This document shows positions 43,647-53,689 of a DNA stretch of 64,000 nucleotides, piece by piece. Source of the DNA: JABFSA01 sp963827515 (GTDB taxonomy: Bacteria; Acidobacteriota; Vicinamibacteria; Vicinamibacterales; UBA2999); assembly GCA_963827515.1 (NCBI GenBank), contig CAWHBF010000034.1, forward strand, positions 19,493 to 83,492, written 5' to 3'. Position 1 is the stretch's first letter, and each line of letters opens with the position of its first letter. Both the position numbers and the translations under genes were made by a program. A model generated the notes under the pieces. It made no database searches. It was not told the origin of the DNA and saw only the letters and a program-made list of their open reading frames with translations.

Positions 43647-45338
43647 ATGAGATCACTACTTCTGGCGTCGCTGGTCGCAGCGGCCGTCGCGACTTCCATC
43701 GCAGTCCAGCAGACCGCGTCCGCACAGCAGCAGCCTGCCGACACGATCCTGACCAACGGCAAGATCATCACCGTCGATGATCAGTTCTCGATCGCCCAGG
43801 CCGTGGCCGTGCGCGGGGACCGTATCGTGGCCGTCGGGTCCACCGCCGACATCACGCGTCTCGCGGGCCCCGCCACGCGGCGGATCGACCTCCGCGGCCG
43901 CGCCGTGTTGCCCGGCTTCATCGACAATCACGCCCATTTCCAGGAGGAAGGCGCGTACTGGGCTCACGAGCTCCGGTTCGACGCCATCACGTCGCGCAAG
44001 GAGGCGCTCGAGAAGATCCGCGCCGCGGCGCAGAAGGTCGGGCCCGGCAAATGGGTCTACAACTATGGTGGCTGGTCGAACGACCAGTTCATCGACGACA
44101 AGAAGCTGTTCACGCGCGAGGAGCTGGACAAGTACTCGCCCGACAACCCGGTGTACATCCAGGCGAGCCGCGCAGAGACCTTCGTCAACAGCAAGGCGAT
44201 CGAGATGACCGGGCTCGAAAAGATGACCGACCCGGGGATCGTGCGCGATGCCAACGGACGGGCGACTGGGGTCGTCCACGGCGGGGGTGCCATTGTCAGG
44301 GACGCCGGCAAGTGGTTGGATGCCCCGAACGGCGAGCGCGTGCGGGGCCTGTCGGATGAGGCCATCCGCGCCAGCAGCATTGTCATGATGGACGATCTCA
44401 ACAGGGCCGGCCTCACCTCCTCGGGCGGTAGTTGCCAGTGGGAAGAGCTGCACCGCGACCTGAAGCGCATGCGGTTTTTTTGCCAACAGACCGCGCCCGG
44501 GGGACGCGGCGCCGAAGCCATCGAGAAGCAGTTGGCGCTGGTTCCGACGCTCAAGTACCACGACGGGGACGAGTGGAGCGATCGCACGAACTGGGGAGAG
44601 GGTTGGCCCGGCGCCGGCGCTGATGACCTGTACTCCGCCACGCAGCAGCCGGTGCCGCAGGCACAGTGGGACCTGTGGGGTCGCTTCGCCGGCGAGGTTG
44701 CCAAGGCGGGCATCCAGGCGTTCAACCATTCGCAGACAACCGAAAACATCGACGGCAAGCTGGCACAGCTCGAAAAGCTGCAGAGCCAGGGAATCTCCAT
44801 CCGGCCGCTCCGCTGGATGCTGATGCACATGGAAGGCGTGACGCCGGCGCAGATCGAGCGGATGAAAAAGCTGAACATGGCCGTCGGCGTGCGCTCTGCG
44901 AGCCTGACCATGGGGGGACTGATTCACCGCGTGCACGGGGACAAGGCGTTCGCCATGCCGCCCCTGAAAGAAATACAGGACAGCGGCATCAAGTGGGGCT
45001 TCCAATGCGACTGCTTCGAGGTCAACGTGTACCAGCCCTTCTATACGCTGTGGTGGGCGGTGACCGGCAAGATGGTGGGCGGCACGGTCGTCAACACGCA
45101 TACGATTTCGCGCGAGGCCGCGCTCATCGGGCACACGCGGAACAACGCCTTCCTCCTGTTCCGCGAAGCAGACCTGGGCTCGATCCAGAACGGCAAGTTC
45201 GCGGATCTCATCGTGATCGACCGCGACTATCTCACCGTCCCCGCGGATCAGATCAAGGACATCAACGTGATGCTGACGATGGTCGGCGGCCGGGTCGTCT
45301 ACGACGCCGCCGCAAAGCCGGCGACAGCCGCGCGGTAG
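43647..45338 (+). CDS. exported amidohydrolase (YtcJ-like)
   Basis: 563 residues with a signal peptide (residues 1-26, SAQQQ). Amidohydrolase-3 features: ILTNGKIITVDDQFSIAQAV, VLPGFIDNHAHF (HxH metal pair near residue 95), VYIQASRAETFVNSKAIEMT, a His in FNHSQTTENID near residue 362, and the closing LGSIQNGKFADLIVIDRDYL and MLTMVGGRVVYD. The family hydrolyses C-N bonds of varied substrates. GAGGAGATGAC precedes the ATG. Confidence 0.88.
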   Translation: MRSLLLASLVAAAVATSIAVQQTASAQQQPADTILTNGKIITVDDQFSIAQAVAVRGDRIVAVGSTADITRLAGPATRRIDLRGRAVLPGFIDNHAHFQEEGAYWAHELRFDAITSRKEALEKIRAAAQKVGPGKWVYNYGGWSNDQFIDDKKLFTREELDKYSPDNPVYIQASRAETFVNSKAIEMTGLEKMTDPGIVRDANGRATGVVHGGGAIVRDAGKWLDAPNGERVRGLSDEAIRASSIVMMDDLNRAGLTSSGGSCQWEELHRDLKRMRFFCQQTAPGGRGAEAIEKQLALVPTLKYHDGDEWSDRTNWGEGWPGAGADDLYSATQQPVPQAQWDLWGRFAGEVAKAGIQAFNHSQTTENIDGKLAQLEKLQSQGISIRPLRWMLMHMEGVTPAQIERMKKLNMAVGVRSASLTMGGLIHRVHGDKAFAMPPLKEIQDSGIKWGFQCDCFEVNVYQPFYTLWWAVTGKMVGGTVVNTHTISREAALIGHTRNNAFLLFREADLGSIQNGKFADLIVIDRDYLTVPADQIKDINVMLTMVGGRVVYDAAAKPATAAR

Positions 45339-45430
45339 GAGCAGGGATGCACCCCTGTCCATCGCCAACGCGAGCACCTGCCGAATGCAGGCGATGGCGT
45401 GCATGGAATCAAGACCTTGTCCTGAGATGC

Positions 45431-46636
45431 CTAGATCGCGGGATTGGACATTGGATGGATCCCCTGCGCCGCCTTCAGGGTGAGCGCCTGCTGGGTGCCG
45501 TCGGAAATCAGAAACATGGCGGCATCCCGATAGAGCTTCTCCAGTCCCATGACGCGCATCAGGCCATAGCCTCCGCAAACCTCGATAGCCACCTGTGTCG
45601 CGCGAATCGCGGTTTCGGCAGCGAGCACCTTCGGGAGCGCCGCCAGCGTGAGGTCAAATTGCTCCGGGTACTGCGACGCCCACGCCGCGTGCCAGATGTA
45701 GTCGCGGGTGGAATCAAGCCGCATCTTGATCTCCGCCAGCAACACGCGAATGGCCTGGTGCTCGATGACCGGTCGGCCGCCCTGCACCCGGCTCTTCGTA
45801 AACTGCACCGCCTTCTCGTAGGCGGCCCGTCCGACACCCAGCACCGAGGCCGCTGCATACGCATTGCTGGCCGGGAAGAACGTCCGCAGGACATCGAAGC
45901 CGCGGTTCAGCTCGCCGAACTGGTTCGACAAAGGAATCCGGCAGCCCTGGAACACGAGCTCGGCGTTGTTGCACAGGCGTTCGCCCATCTTGTCGTGGAC
46001 ACGCCCAATGGTGAACCCGGGTGCGCCTGCGGGAACAAGGAAGGGCGTGAACACCTGGGTCAGGGGCAGGCCCTCAGGCCCTGTCCGGGCAAAGATCAAG
46101 TAGAGGGCGGATCGGCTGCCGTTGCTGATGAAATGCTTCGTCCCGTTGAGGATCCAGCTGTCTCCATCGCGGACGGCTGTGAGCCGTGGTCCTGCCTGGG
46201 GATCGGTATACGGGATGATGTAGTCGGATCCCATGTCCGGTTCCGTGATCCCAATCGACAGGACGCCGCGCGGATCGTCGCGCAGGGTTGGAAGGAAGCG
46301 TTCAAGTTGCTCTGGTGTTCCGCCTCCCTGAATCGTCTGCCCAATCTTCCACGTCTGCGCCATCACGACAGAGACGCCGAGATCGCCAACGGCCAGCTCC
46401 TCGGCGAGCATGGCGAGCGTCACCGGGTCCGCGCCTGCGCCCCCATATTCAGGATCGAGTGCGATATTGCGGAGCCCGTTCGCGTGGAGCTTCTCCATCA
46501 GGTCCCATGAGAAGCAATCCACAGGATTGGGGTTCGCGTCGAGAGCTGCCGCAACGGGCGCAATTTCGCGTGCGACAAAATCGCGTGCTAAATCGCGGAG
46601 GGCGAGTTGCTCTTCAGTGAGGGCGAATTCTACCAA
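45431..46636 (-). CDS. acyl-CoA dehydrogenase
   Basis: About 401 residues from the TTG at 46636 (GGAG 5 bases upstream), giving LVEFALTEEQLALRDLARDF. FAD-dependent ACAD pattern: LDPEYGGAGADPVTLAMLAE, GVLSIGITEPDMGSDYI, SWILNGTKHFISNG, FTIGRVHDKMGERLCNNAEL, and near the end AAETAIRATQVAIEVCGGYG with RVMGLEKLYRDAAMFLISDG. The catalytic Glu expected after GLEKLYRDA-type context is not obvious. Role in fatty- or branched-acid oxidation by family. Confidence 0.88.
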   Translation of the reverse strand: MVEFALTEEQLALRDLARDFVAREIAPVAAALDANPNPVDCFSWDLMEKLHANGLRNIALDPEYGGAGADPVTLAMLAEELAVGDLGVSVVMAQTWKIGQTIQGGGTPEQLERFLPTLRDDPRGVLSIGITEPDMGSDYIIPYTDPQAGPRLTAVRDGDSWILNGTKHFISNGSRSALYLIFARTGPEGLPLTQVFTPFLVPAGAPGFTIGRVHDKMGERLCNNAELVFQGCRIPLSNQFGELNRGFDVLRTFFPASNAYAAASVLGVGRAAYEKAVQFTKSRVQGGRPVIEHQAIRVLLAEIKMRLDSTRDYIWHAAWASQYPEQFDLTLAALPKVLAAETAIRATQVAIEVCGGYGLMRVMGLEKLYRDAAMFLISDGTQQALTLKAAQGIHPMSNPAI

Positions 46637-46735
46637 CGTTTCTCCGGAGCAAAGGTTCGCTGAGAAACAGCGAAGCTGAAGCACAAAGGGGGCTATAGCT
46701 ACATTTGTTCGAGAAGCTCGTACGTGACGCGGCGT

Positions 46736-49086
46736 TTAAGTCCGTCTTGCCGCCAGCGCCACGCGCACGCGTTCGGACGTGAATGGGACCTGTCGAATCC
46801 GAATTCCGGTGGCGTCGAAGATCGCGTTGCCGATCGCGGCGGCGACGCCGGTAATCGCGGTTTCTCCGGCGCCGGTCGCCGGCACGTCGGCCCTGTCCAT
46901 CAGCACCGATTCCACGACCGGCATCGACGTCCCGAGCGACAAGGTCCGATAGGTCTGCCAATCGAAGGCGGTCACCTTCTGATCGTCCCAGGTGACCTCT
47001 TCGGCGAGCGTCCGGCTGATGCCGTGCAAGGCCGCACCTTCGAGCTGGTTGCGAATGCCATCCGGGTTTGAGATCGGACCGGCGTCGCATGCCACGACGA
47101 GACGTTTGACGACGACCTGCCCGGTGTCCTGATTGACATCGACATCTGCAGCCATCGCCACCCAACCATTGCCGCCATCGCGCGCCACGCACGCGAAGCC
47201 GCGACCCGCGGCGACGCCAGTGCGGCGGGCGGCTGGTCGCGGAGACGGGCGCGCGTCCCATCCGAACCGCTTCGCCGCCGCCTGAACCACGTCGATCAGA
47301 CGCTGGTCACTCAGATGCCGGAGGCGATAGGCCACCGGATCAGCTTTCACTCGCGAGGCCACTTCGTCCATGAACGATTCATGCGCGAACGTGTTCTGGA
47401 GCTGCTCTGGCGCGCGAAGCGGACCGTTGAAGAACGGGGACTCGACTCGATGCGACACCACGCGCTCGCTTGTCACCCGTCCCGCCCCACCGGCCTTGTC
47501 GCCGACCCTGCCGACGACGTAGGACGGTGCGGCATTGTTGTCTCCCACGAATTCGGTGGGAGCCGGCGACGGCGTCCGCGGCTGGAACGGGGCCGGTTCG
47601 AATCCCATATGAAACCCACTCGCCACGTTGCCAGGCCGCCCGCCGGGACGGCCTCCACGCGAAGCCGACCATCCTTCATAATCCCAGGCTACGATGTTGC
47701 CCTGCGCGTCGAGGCCGACCTGCTGGTCGATGACGAACGCGAGGCCGAAGTTCTCCCACGCCATTTCGTCCTTGCGCGAGAGCTGGACACGCACCGGTCG
47801 GCCCACGGACTGCGACAACAGCGCGGCATCGAACGCGACGGCGTCGGCCCCATTGATCCCGTAGCAGCCCGAACCACGCGTGAATACGACGTGCACGGTC
47901 TCGGGTGGCACGCCCAGCAGCTGCGCCGAGCCGCCACGCAGCCCGTAAACGTTCTGGCTCGCCGCCCAGATGGTGGCCTTGCCGCTCTGGACGTCGGCCA
48001 CTGCACACGAACTCCCGATTGAGCCGTGCATCTGAAACGGATACATGTACGTGGCGCGGACGGTATTGGCGGCCGACGCAATCCTGGCTTCGACGTCTCC
48101 TGAGTCCACCACGATCGTGTCGCGCGCAGGCTGCTTTCGCATGTACTCGTCAGTACTGCGCCTGATTCGGCAGCCCGCTTCCAGGCGACCACGTCACCCG
48201 CAGCCGCTGCGCCGCCTGCACCGCCTGCCACTGCTTCTCGGCGACGATCCCGACGTAGTTCTTTCGCGTGACGACTTTGACGATGCCCGGCAGGTCCTTG
48301 ATCGAGCTCTCGTCGACGCTGAGGAGTGATGCACCCACGGTCGGTGGACGAACGGGGCGTCCGTGCAGCATGCCAGGCATGCGAACGTTGTGTACGTACT
48401 GGAGCCGAGCAGTCACCATGTCCGGAAGATCGACGCGAGGCACCGGCCGTCCGAGCACCGTCCATTCGCGAGGATGCCTTCGCGCGGCGCCGGCATCGAG
48501 GGGCACCTGGAACGTACGGCCGCCGATCAGTTCGGCGTATGTGACGCGCCGCGACGGATCCGACGTCACGGCAATCGCACCGTCGCGCGCGGTCAGCTGC
48601 TCCACCGGCACGCCCATGCGCGTCGAGGCGAGACCCGTCAACGTGTGGCGGGCAGTTGCCGCCGCGAGCGCAAGACCCGCGCGATTGAAATTGGCGGGAT
48701 GCGATCCGGCCCCCGACGTAGTGCCCTGGTCGGGCGTCGTGCCGGTGTCGCATTGAACCAGCCGGACGCGGTTGATCGGCACGCTCAGTTCCTCGGCCAC
48801 GAGCTGCGTTTGAGCGGTGAACAGGCCTTGTCCCAGCTCGCACTTGCCGGTGTAAGCCGTGACGTTGCCATCGCCGGCAATCGCGATCCAGGAATCGAGC
48901 TGGGTCCGGCGATCGGCCGCGGCTTGGGCGAACGCTTCGACCGGCGCCAATCCGAGCCGGCTGGCAGCTGCCGGCGACGCTGAAGCCGACAATCAACGCA
49001 CCCGAACTCTTGAGAAAGGCGCGGCGGGAAAATCCTGCGCGCGCGAGCGCGGCCGCGGCGTCTGGCGTCATGGCAGCGGGTTTCAT
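46736..49086 (-). pseudogene. Tat-exported xanthine-dehydrogenase-type molybdopterin-binding subunit, two frameshifts
   Basis: About 783 residues if repaired. N-terminal Tat signal SRRAFLKSSGALIVGFSVA, then AAASRLGLAPVEAFAQ, GNVTAYTGKCELGQGLFTAQ (molybdopterin-binding), VRLVQCDTGTTPDQGTTSG, YVHNVRMPGMLHGRPVRPP, then VRATYMYPFQMHGSIGSSCA, TRGSGCYGINGADAVAFDAA, FFNGPLRAPEQLQNTFAHES, and GAGETAITGVAAAIGNAIF with the late catalytic Glu. One-base errors near 48975 and an extra G near 48152 break the frame. Pairs with the 2Fe-2S subunit gene (4-base overlap) as an aldehyde or isoquinoline-type oxidoreductase. Confidence 0.8.
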
Positions 49087-49616
49087 GCGTTCCTCCCGCT
49101 CTCGCTCGCGTCCTGGCGAGGTCGCTCAGGCTCTGCGCGCGCCCGGGCAGCGGCCTGCCGCCCCTGCGCGTATTTGGAGATGGCGCGAATCATCCGCGTG
49201 TGGGTGAAACAGCGGCACAACACACCCGACATCGCCTGCCGGATCTGCGGCTCAGTCGCGCTCGGGTTCTCGTCCAGAAACGCCTTCGCCGTCAGAATGA
49301 CGCCGCTGAGACAAAACCCGCACTGAGCGGCTTGCTCGTCGATGAACGCCTGTTGAATCGGATGCGGCTGCTCCGGGGTGCCAAGGCCGTCGAGCGTCGT
49401 GATGTCCGAGTTCGCCACCGTTTCCACGGGCGTGACGCAGGAACGTATGGCTCGACCATTCGAGATCACAGTGCAGGCACCGCACTGTGCCATACCGCAC
49501 CCGAATTTCGGTCCGTTCAACTCGAGATCGTCGCTGAGAACGAAGAGGAGCGGCGTCTGCGGATCGACGTCCACCGTGTGCACAAGACCGTTCACCTTCA
49601 GCGAAAACATGCTCAT
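49083..49616 (-). CDS. 2Fe-2S subunit of a xanthine-dehydrogenase-type oxidoreductase
   Basis: 177 residues. Plant-ferredoxin cluster C-G-M-A-Q-C-G-A-C (near residues 40-48) with a later Cys in IRSCVTP, and the second, alpha-helical cluster domain QAAQCGFCLSGVILTAKAFL and SGVLCRCFTHTRMIRAI. It carries electrons from the molybdenum site of the large subunit. Its C-terminal tail is Arg/Glu-rich. Start ATG at 49616 with GGGAGT upstream. Confidence 0.9.
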   Translation of the reverse strand: MSMFSLKVNGLVHTVDVDPQTPLLFVLSDDLELNGPKFGCGMAQCGACTVISNGRAIRSCVTPVETVANSDITTLDGLGTPEQPHPIQQAFIDEQAAQCGFCLSGVILTAKAFLDENPSATEPQIRQAMSGVLCRCFTHTRMIRAISKYAQGRQAAARARAEPERPRQDASESGRNA

Positions 49617-49892
49617 GGCAACTCCCCTCGGCGACTACACGGGCGCTCGACGATGATAGTTCGGAACTTGGGGGAAACGGGGCTCGGAAACTCGGCGGTC
49701 AAGATGGGCCAGTAGATACCCTGCAGTAGAACGAAGCCGGCCAGGGAACTCATGCGAGGAATGTAGCGCGGCTGGTGTCGCTCGGCAAGAAGGCGCTGCG
49801 GCACGACCGGCCGGGCACAGTCGCGACTGCAGGATGTCAGATTGTGCGGTGGGATACCCCGGACCACTCGATGGGACGTGTGGTGCGCAACC

Positions 49893-50891
49893 TCAGTGAC
49901 TCTCGCCCTTCAGCATCGCCTGCATCTGCGCCTGCGCCTGCTCGAGTCCGCCCTCGCCGGTCTGCCAACCAATCAGGCCATCGTGGTTCACATCCAGGCC
50001 GGATGTCAGTTGCTGCGCCAGGAGATTGAGACCTGCCACATCCGGCGCCGCTTCGGCGACTGTAGTCGCTGCCCGGATTCGACGGGCGACGACAACGATT
50101 TCATCCGCTCTCTTGACCGTGGTGTTGCCTGACGCGATGATGCGAGCCGCGAACGTGAGCACGTTGATCGACACCGTAGGTGCCTTCGAGGCCAGCTGAA
50201 TGTGCTCGACAACACCCGCCGCGGCTCGGCGGACGCCAAAGCCGAGCCCGGGCCCCGTCGGCTCGACGCTGGGATCGACGGCGTGCATGACGTGACCAGC
50301 GTGCATCTTCATCGCGTCCAGGTTGTCTCCGGCTTTGGCGGCGAGCGCCGCGTGTTGAGCCGCAATCTTGGCCTCTGCGAACGCGGTCGCGAGCAGGCCC
50401 TGGTGACCAGGCGCATCCTGAAACGTGGTGGTGATGTGGGCGAGATGGACCTTCACCACGTTCGGCGGCGCGTCGACGACGGCGATCTTCCAGGCGCCGT
50501 TGCCGACACCTTCGCCGGTGATGTCGCCAGGTCTCCCGTCCTTGATCCATCGGTAGAGCGGCTTGCCGCGGTACGCCCACTGCTTCGACCCGTCCATGCG
50601 GGTGATGACGGTCCACGCGTCGTTTGGCGGGGCGCCGGTTGCGGCGACCGGCGGCCACTGCGTCGCGCATCCGCCGTTGCAATTCGACGCCTGGGCGGTG
50701 TCCTTCAGGAAGGTATAGAGCGTCATGCCTCCGGCATCGGTCAACATCAGCGTGCCGTCGGGAAGCCTGCTGCTCTGGACTGCTGTCGGCGTCGGAGTCG
50801 GCGCGTCAGGGGTTCGTTCCTGCGCAGCAGGTGACGCCGCGCGGATCACCCAGACGCATCCGATCACCGCGAGAGCCAGAGAACGCTTCAT
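49893..50891 (-). CDS. exported protein with secreted-repeat (Lipoprotein_15-like) domain
   Basis: 332 residues. Signal peptide residues 1-23. Residues ~40-135 carry the repeat pattern of PF03640-like proteins: GTLMLTDAGGMTLYTFLKDT, SNCNGGCATQWPPVAA, MDGSKQWAYRGKPLYRWIKD and GDITGEGVGNGAWKIA. Residues ~140-330 are helical, with HAALAAKAGDNLDAMKMHAG, HVMHAVDPSVEPTGPGLGFG and an Asn-His-Asp-Gly-Leu loop. May bind a ligand or metal; function unknown. A 276-base gene-free gap follows. Confidence 0.78.
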   Translation of the reverse strand: MKRSLALAVIGCVWVIRAASPAAQERTPDAPTPTPTAVQSSRLPDGTLMLTDAGGMTLYTFLKDTAQASNCNGGCATQWPPVAATGAPPNDAWTVITRMDGSKQWAYRGKPLYRWIKDGRPGDITGEGVGNGAWKIAVVDAPPNVVKVHLAHITTTFQDAPGHQGLLATAFAEAKIAAQHAALAAKAGDNLDAMKMHAGHVMHAVDPSVEPTGPGLGFGVRRAAAGVVEHIQLASKAPTVSINVLTFAARIIASGNTTVKRADEIVVVARRIRAATTVAEAAPDVAGLNLLAQQLTSGLDVNHDGLIGWQTGEGGLEQAQAQMQAMLKGESH

Positions 50892-50921
50892 TGGTAGCTG
50901 CTCCTTCGAACAGACATCAAG

Positions 50922-50952
50922 TCCGCGCAGGCTAAAGCCTGCGCTCTACACT
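50922..50952. repeat. short GCGCAGGCTAAAGCCTGCGC palindrome
   Basis: A half-unit of the CTAG-ended family, between 49893-50891 and 51000-51789, with CTCTAC at its end. Confidence 0.6.
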
Positions 50953-50999
50953 CCACGTGACGGAGCACGGCGGCGGGCGGGATCAAGCGCCTGGCTGGG

Positions 51000-51789
51000 C
51001 TAGGCGCCTGGCCATTCGAGGTAGTCCCCCGAGCACGTAATCTCACCGAGCTCCCAGCCTGGCCGTAGCTCGAAATAGCCGGTGGCGGTCCACGGCTTCG
51101 TGAGCGCCTTCGCGTCTTCCATCGTGACGGTGAGCTCGAGACGATCGAACGCGACCCGCCGGAACGTTTCGGTGACCTTCAGAGCATCGCTGTGAGGCGT
51201 GCCCGCACGGTCAAGCCACGTCTTCGTGTTGAAGCCGATCGTCGTGGCCTCGAACGTCGTGTCATTCACCCAGCGGCCCACAGACGTGCCCATCCAGAGC
51301 AGGTCCGGGTCGGCGGGAAGCTGGCGACCGATCGGGAACCGGCGCAGGAAATGGTCGTACTCGAACACCTGCAGCACCGCGGTCGGGGTTTGGATCAGCT
51401 CGAATGGGATACGGATGGAGGTACACGCGAGGCACACCGGGTGGGTAGCATCGCGTGAGCACCGGGTCGTTGGTCTCGTGAAGTTGAAACTCACCCGAGT
51501 TGTTCGGCTTGCTCTTCGCCTTTTCCGCCAGCCCCCATGGCGTCAGCGGCGCCGGCACGCCCGGGGTCCACTCGGCGTTGTCGAATTGCCTGACACCCTG
51601 CGGCGCCCGCCCTTTCATCCAGACGCCGGTCAAGTCACGCACGGGCGCCGGCTTCGACGCTGTCGCTGCGGGGGCCGCAGCTCCCGCGCCCCGTCCCTGC
51701 GCCGCCACGTCGGGAGTACCCAACGCCACGCACGTCACCGCCACAGCGCCGGCCACCGCGGCCGCCGCGCGAATCATGGTCTGCCGCAT
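51000..51789 (-). CDS. secreted DUF6152 partner protein, one frameshift
   Basis: About 262 residues from the ATG at 51789. Signal peptide ends near PDVAAQ. Segments TGVWMKGRAPQGVRQF, PNNSGEFQLHETNDPVLTR, CYPPGVPRVYLHPYP, then in the second frame FELIQTPTAVLQVFEYDHFL, GTSVGRWVNDTTFEATTIGF and NTKTWLDRAGTPHSDALKV. An extra C near 51410 (CCCATT for CCATT) causes the frame change. Related to 477-1358 and likewise next to a DUF6152 gene. Confidence 0.72.
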
Positions 51790-51803
51790 CTGACCTCTCC
51801 GCC

Positions 51804-52181
51804 TCAATTCTCGGACAACGGAAGCGCCTTGCCGTCTGGCGCCACGAGCTTTCGGATCTGCAGGATGTGGCTGCCACCCTTGTGTGGCGTGCCCGTCACC
51901 TCGATCTGGTCGCCGGGCTTCAGGGTCGCCTTCGTCCAACCAGCTCTCGCGAGCTTGTTCGGCGCCGTCAGCCATCCAGACCACTTCTCCGTAGTCCCGT
52001 CCTTGGCCACCTCCCAGTACACGAGCACGTGAGGATTGGTGAACGTCAGTTCCGTCACCGTCCCCTTGAATGTGACCGTCTGATCCTGATCGAAGGCGGC
52101 TCCCCCATGATGGGCGACCACCACCGACGACAAGCTCCCCAGGACGGTCATCGCGAGCGCGATCACGAATACACGTTTCAT
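51804..52181 (-). CDS. DUF6152-type small exported protein
   Basis: 125 residues. Signal peptide residues 1-23 followed by HHGGAAFDQ at the mature start, then VTFKGTVTELTFTNPHVLVY, KWSGWLTAPNKLARAGWTKA and GDQIEVTGTPHKGGSHI. The same order as in 36-443. GGAGATCGGCA precedes the ATG. Transcribed with the gene at 51000-51789, 14 bases away. Confidence 0.85.
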   Translation of the reverse strand: MKRVFVIALAMTVLGSLSSVVVAHHGGAAFDQDQTVTFKGTVTELTFTNPHVLVYWEVAKDGTTEKWSGWLTAPNKLARAGWTKATLKPGDQIEVTGTPHKGGSHILQIRKLVAPDGKALPLSEN

Positions 52182-52214
52182 TGCCGATCTCCTCTGAGAG
52201 GCGGGTTCACTGGG

Positions 52215-53657
52215 CTACGCAAGAAGTCCCTTCATCACGTTGCCGTGGACGTCGGTCAGCCGGAAGTCGCGTCCCTGCGATCGGTACGTCAGCTTCATGT
52301 GGTCGATACCGAGCAGGTGAAGGATCGTCGCATTCAGATCGTGGATGTGCACGGGATCCTTGACGATGTTGTACCCGAAGTCATCGGTCTCGCCGTAAGT
52401 GATCCCCGCCTTGGCGCCGCCGCCGGCCATGAAGACGCAGAAGTTGCCGCCGTGATGATCGCGGCCGAAGTTGGTCTTGAGCGTCCCCTGTGCGAACGAC
52501 GTGCGGCCGAACTCGGTGCCGAAGACCACCAGCGTGTCCTCGAGCAGCCCGCGTTGCTTGAGGTCGGTGATGAGCCCCGCCGTCGGCTGATCGACGTCGC
52601 GACAGCCGGCGGGCAGCCGGTCGGAGATTCCGCCATGGTGATCCCAGCCCATCTGCACCACCATCGTGTAGCGCACGTTGCGCTCCGCGAGGCGCCGCGC
52701 CAGCAGACAGTTGCGCGCGAAGGTACCCGTCTGCCGCACCTGCGGACCGTAAAGGTCGAGCACGTGATCGGGCTCCTTGGAGATGTCGGCGATCTCGGGC
52801 ACGGACTGCTGCATCCGATACGCCATCTCGTACTGGCTGATCTTCGACGGAATCTCGGGATCGTGACTCTCGGTGTGCTGGACGTTCGCGAGACGTCCGA
52901 TCGCATCGAGCATCTCGCGACGATCCTTCCTGGTGAGCCCCTTCGGATCGTCGATGTACGGCACCGGCTCCTGGCCCGAGCGGAACTGCACGCCCTGATA
53001 ATGCGAAGGCATGAAGCCGGCCGCCCAGGTCGAGGCGTCGATCGGCACGCCGCCCGGGTTGCCCGAACTCATCACGACGAACATCGGCAGGTCTTTGTTC
53101 TCCGACCCCAGCGCGTAGGTCGCCCATGCACCGCCCGACGGCCGCCCGGCGATCTGAAAACCGGTGTGCAGAAACTTCGATGCCGGATCGTGGTTGACGT
53201 GCTCCGTGTTCATCGTCTTGATCAGACAGATGTCGTCGACGATGCCGCCGACGTGCTGCATCGCATCGCTGACCATCGTCCCGCTCTTGCCGTACGGCTT
53301 GAACGTCGAGACCGGCCCGACGATCGGGTACGACGTCTGCCCTTTGACCATCGTCGAGAGCCGCCGGTTGCCCATCACCGAGCTCGGCAGCTCTTCGCCG
53401 TGCATCTTCTTGAGGGTCGGCTTGTAGTCGAACGTGTCGTTCTGCGAGAACGCGCCCAGCATGTGCAGGTAGATCACACGCTTGGCCTTCGGCGCGAAGT
53501 GCGGGAAACCCGGCAGACCGGCATGCGCGTCACCGGGAATCAGCGACTGCTGCGCCCAGGCGGGCGTGCCCAGCAGCTCGGCGAGCGAGAGCCAGCCGAG
53601 GCCCATCCCGGTCTTCAGGATGAACTCCCGCCGTGCGCGTTCAAATTCGTTCTGCAT
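52215..53657 (-). CDS. DUF1501 (sulfatase-like) protein with Tat-type signal
   Basis: 480 residues from the ATG at 53657. N-terminal ARREFILKTGMGLGWLSLA is a twin-arginine-like signal. DUF1501 marks: RVIYLHMLGAFSQNDTFDYK, PASKFLHTGFQIAGRPSGGA, FVVMSSGNPGGVPIDAS, MVVQMGWDHHGGISDRLPAG, VVFGTEFGRTSFAQG and GRDHHGGNFCVFMAGGGAK, ending with a LLGIDH segment. It follows the PSD1 gene at once, the normal pairing in planctomycetes and acidobacteria. Thought to act on polymers outside the cytoplasm; activity unproven. Confidence 0.92.
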   Translation of the reverse strand: MQNEFERARREFILKTGMGLGWLSLAELLGTPAWAQQSLIPGDAHAGLPGFPHFAPKAKRVIYLHMLGAFSQNDTFDYKPTLKKMHGEELPSSVMGNRRLSTMVKGQTSYPIVGPVSTFKPYGKSGTMVSDAMQHVGGIVDDICLIKTMNTEHVNHDPASKFLHTGFQIAGRPSGGAWATYALGSENKDLPMFVVMSSGNPGGVPIDASTWAAGFMPSHYQGVQFRSGQEPVPYIDDPKGLTRKDRREMLDAIGRLANVQHTESHDPEIPSKISQYEMAYRMQQSVPEIADISKEPDHVLDLYGPQVRQTGTFARNCLLARRLAERNVRYTMVVQMGWDHHGGISDRLPAGCRDVDQPTAGLITDLKQRGLLEDTLVVFGTEFGRTSFAQGTLKTNFGRDHHGGNFCVFMAGGGAKAGITYGETDDFGYNIVKDPVHIHDLNATILHLLGIDHMKLTYRSQGRDFRLTDVHGNVMKGLLA

Positions 53658-53689
53658 CACATTGCTCCCATGGTTGCCCGGGCAGCCCT

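Noticed and set aside
43656..45578. 640-residue open frame on the minus strand
   Set aside because: Lies opposite the amidohydrolase gene, whose signal peptide and metal motifs are clear. The minus frame is Arg/Pro/His-rich with no domain.
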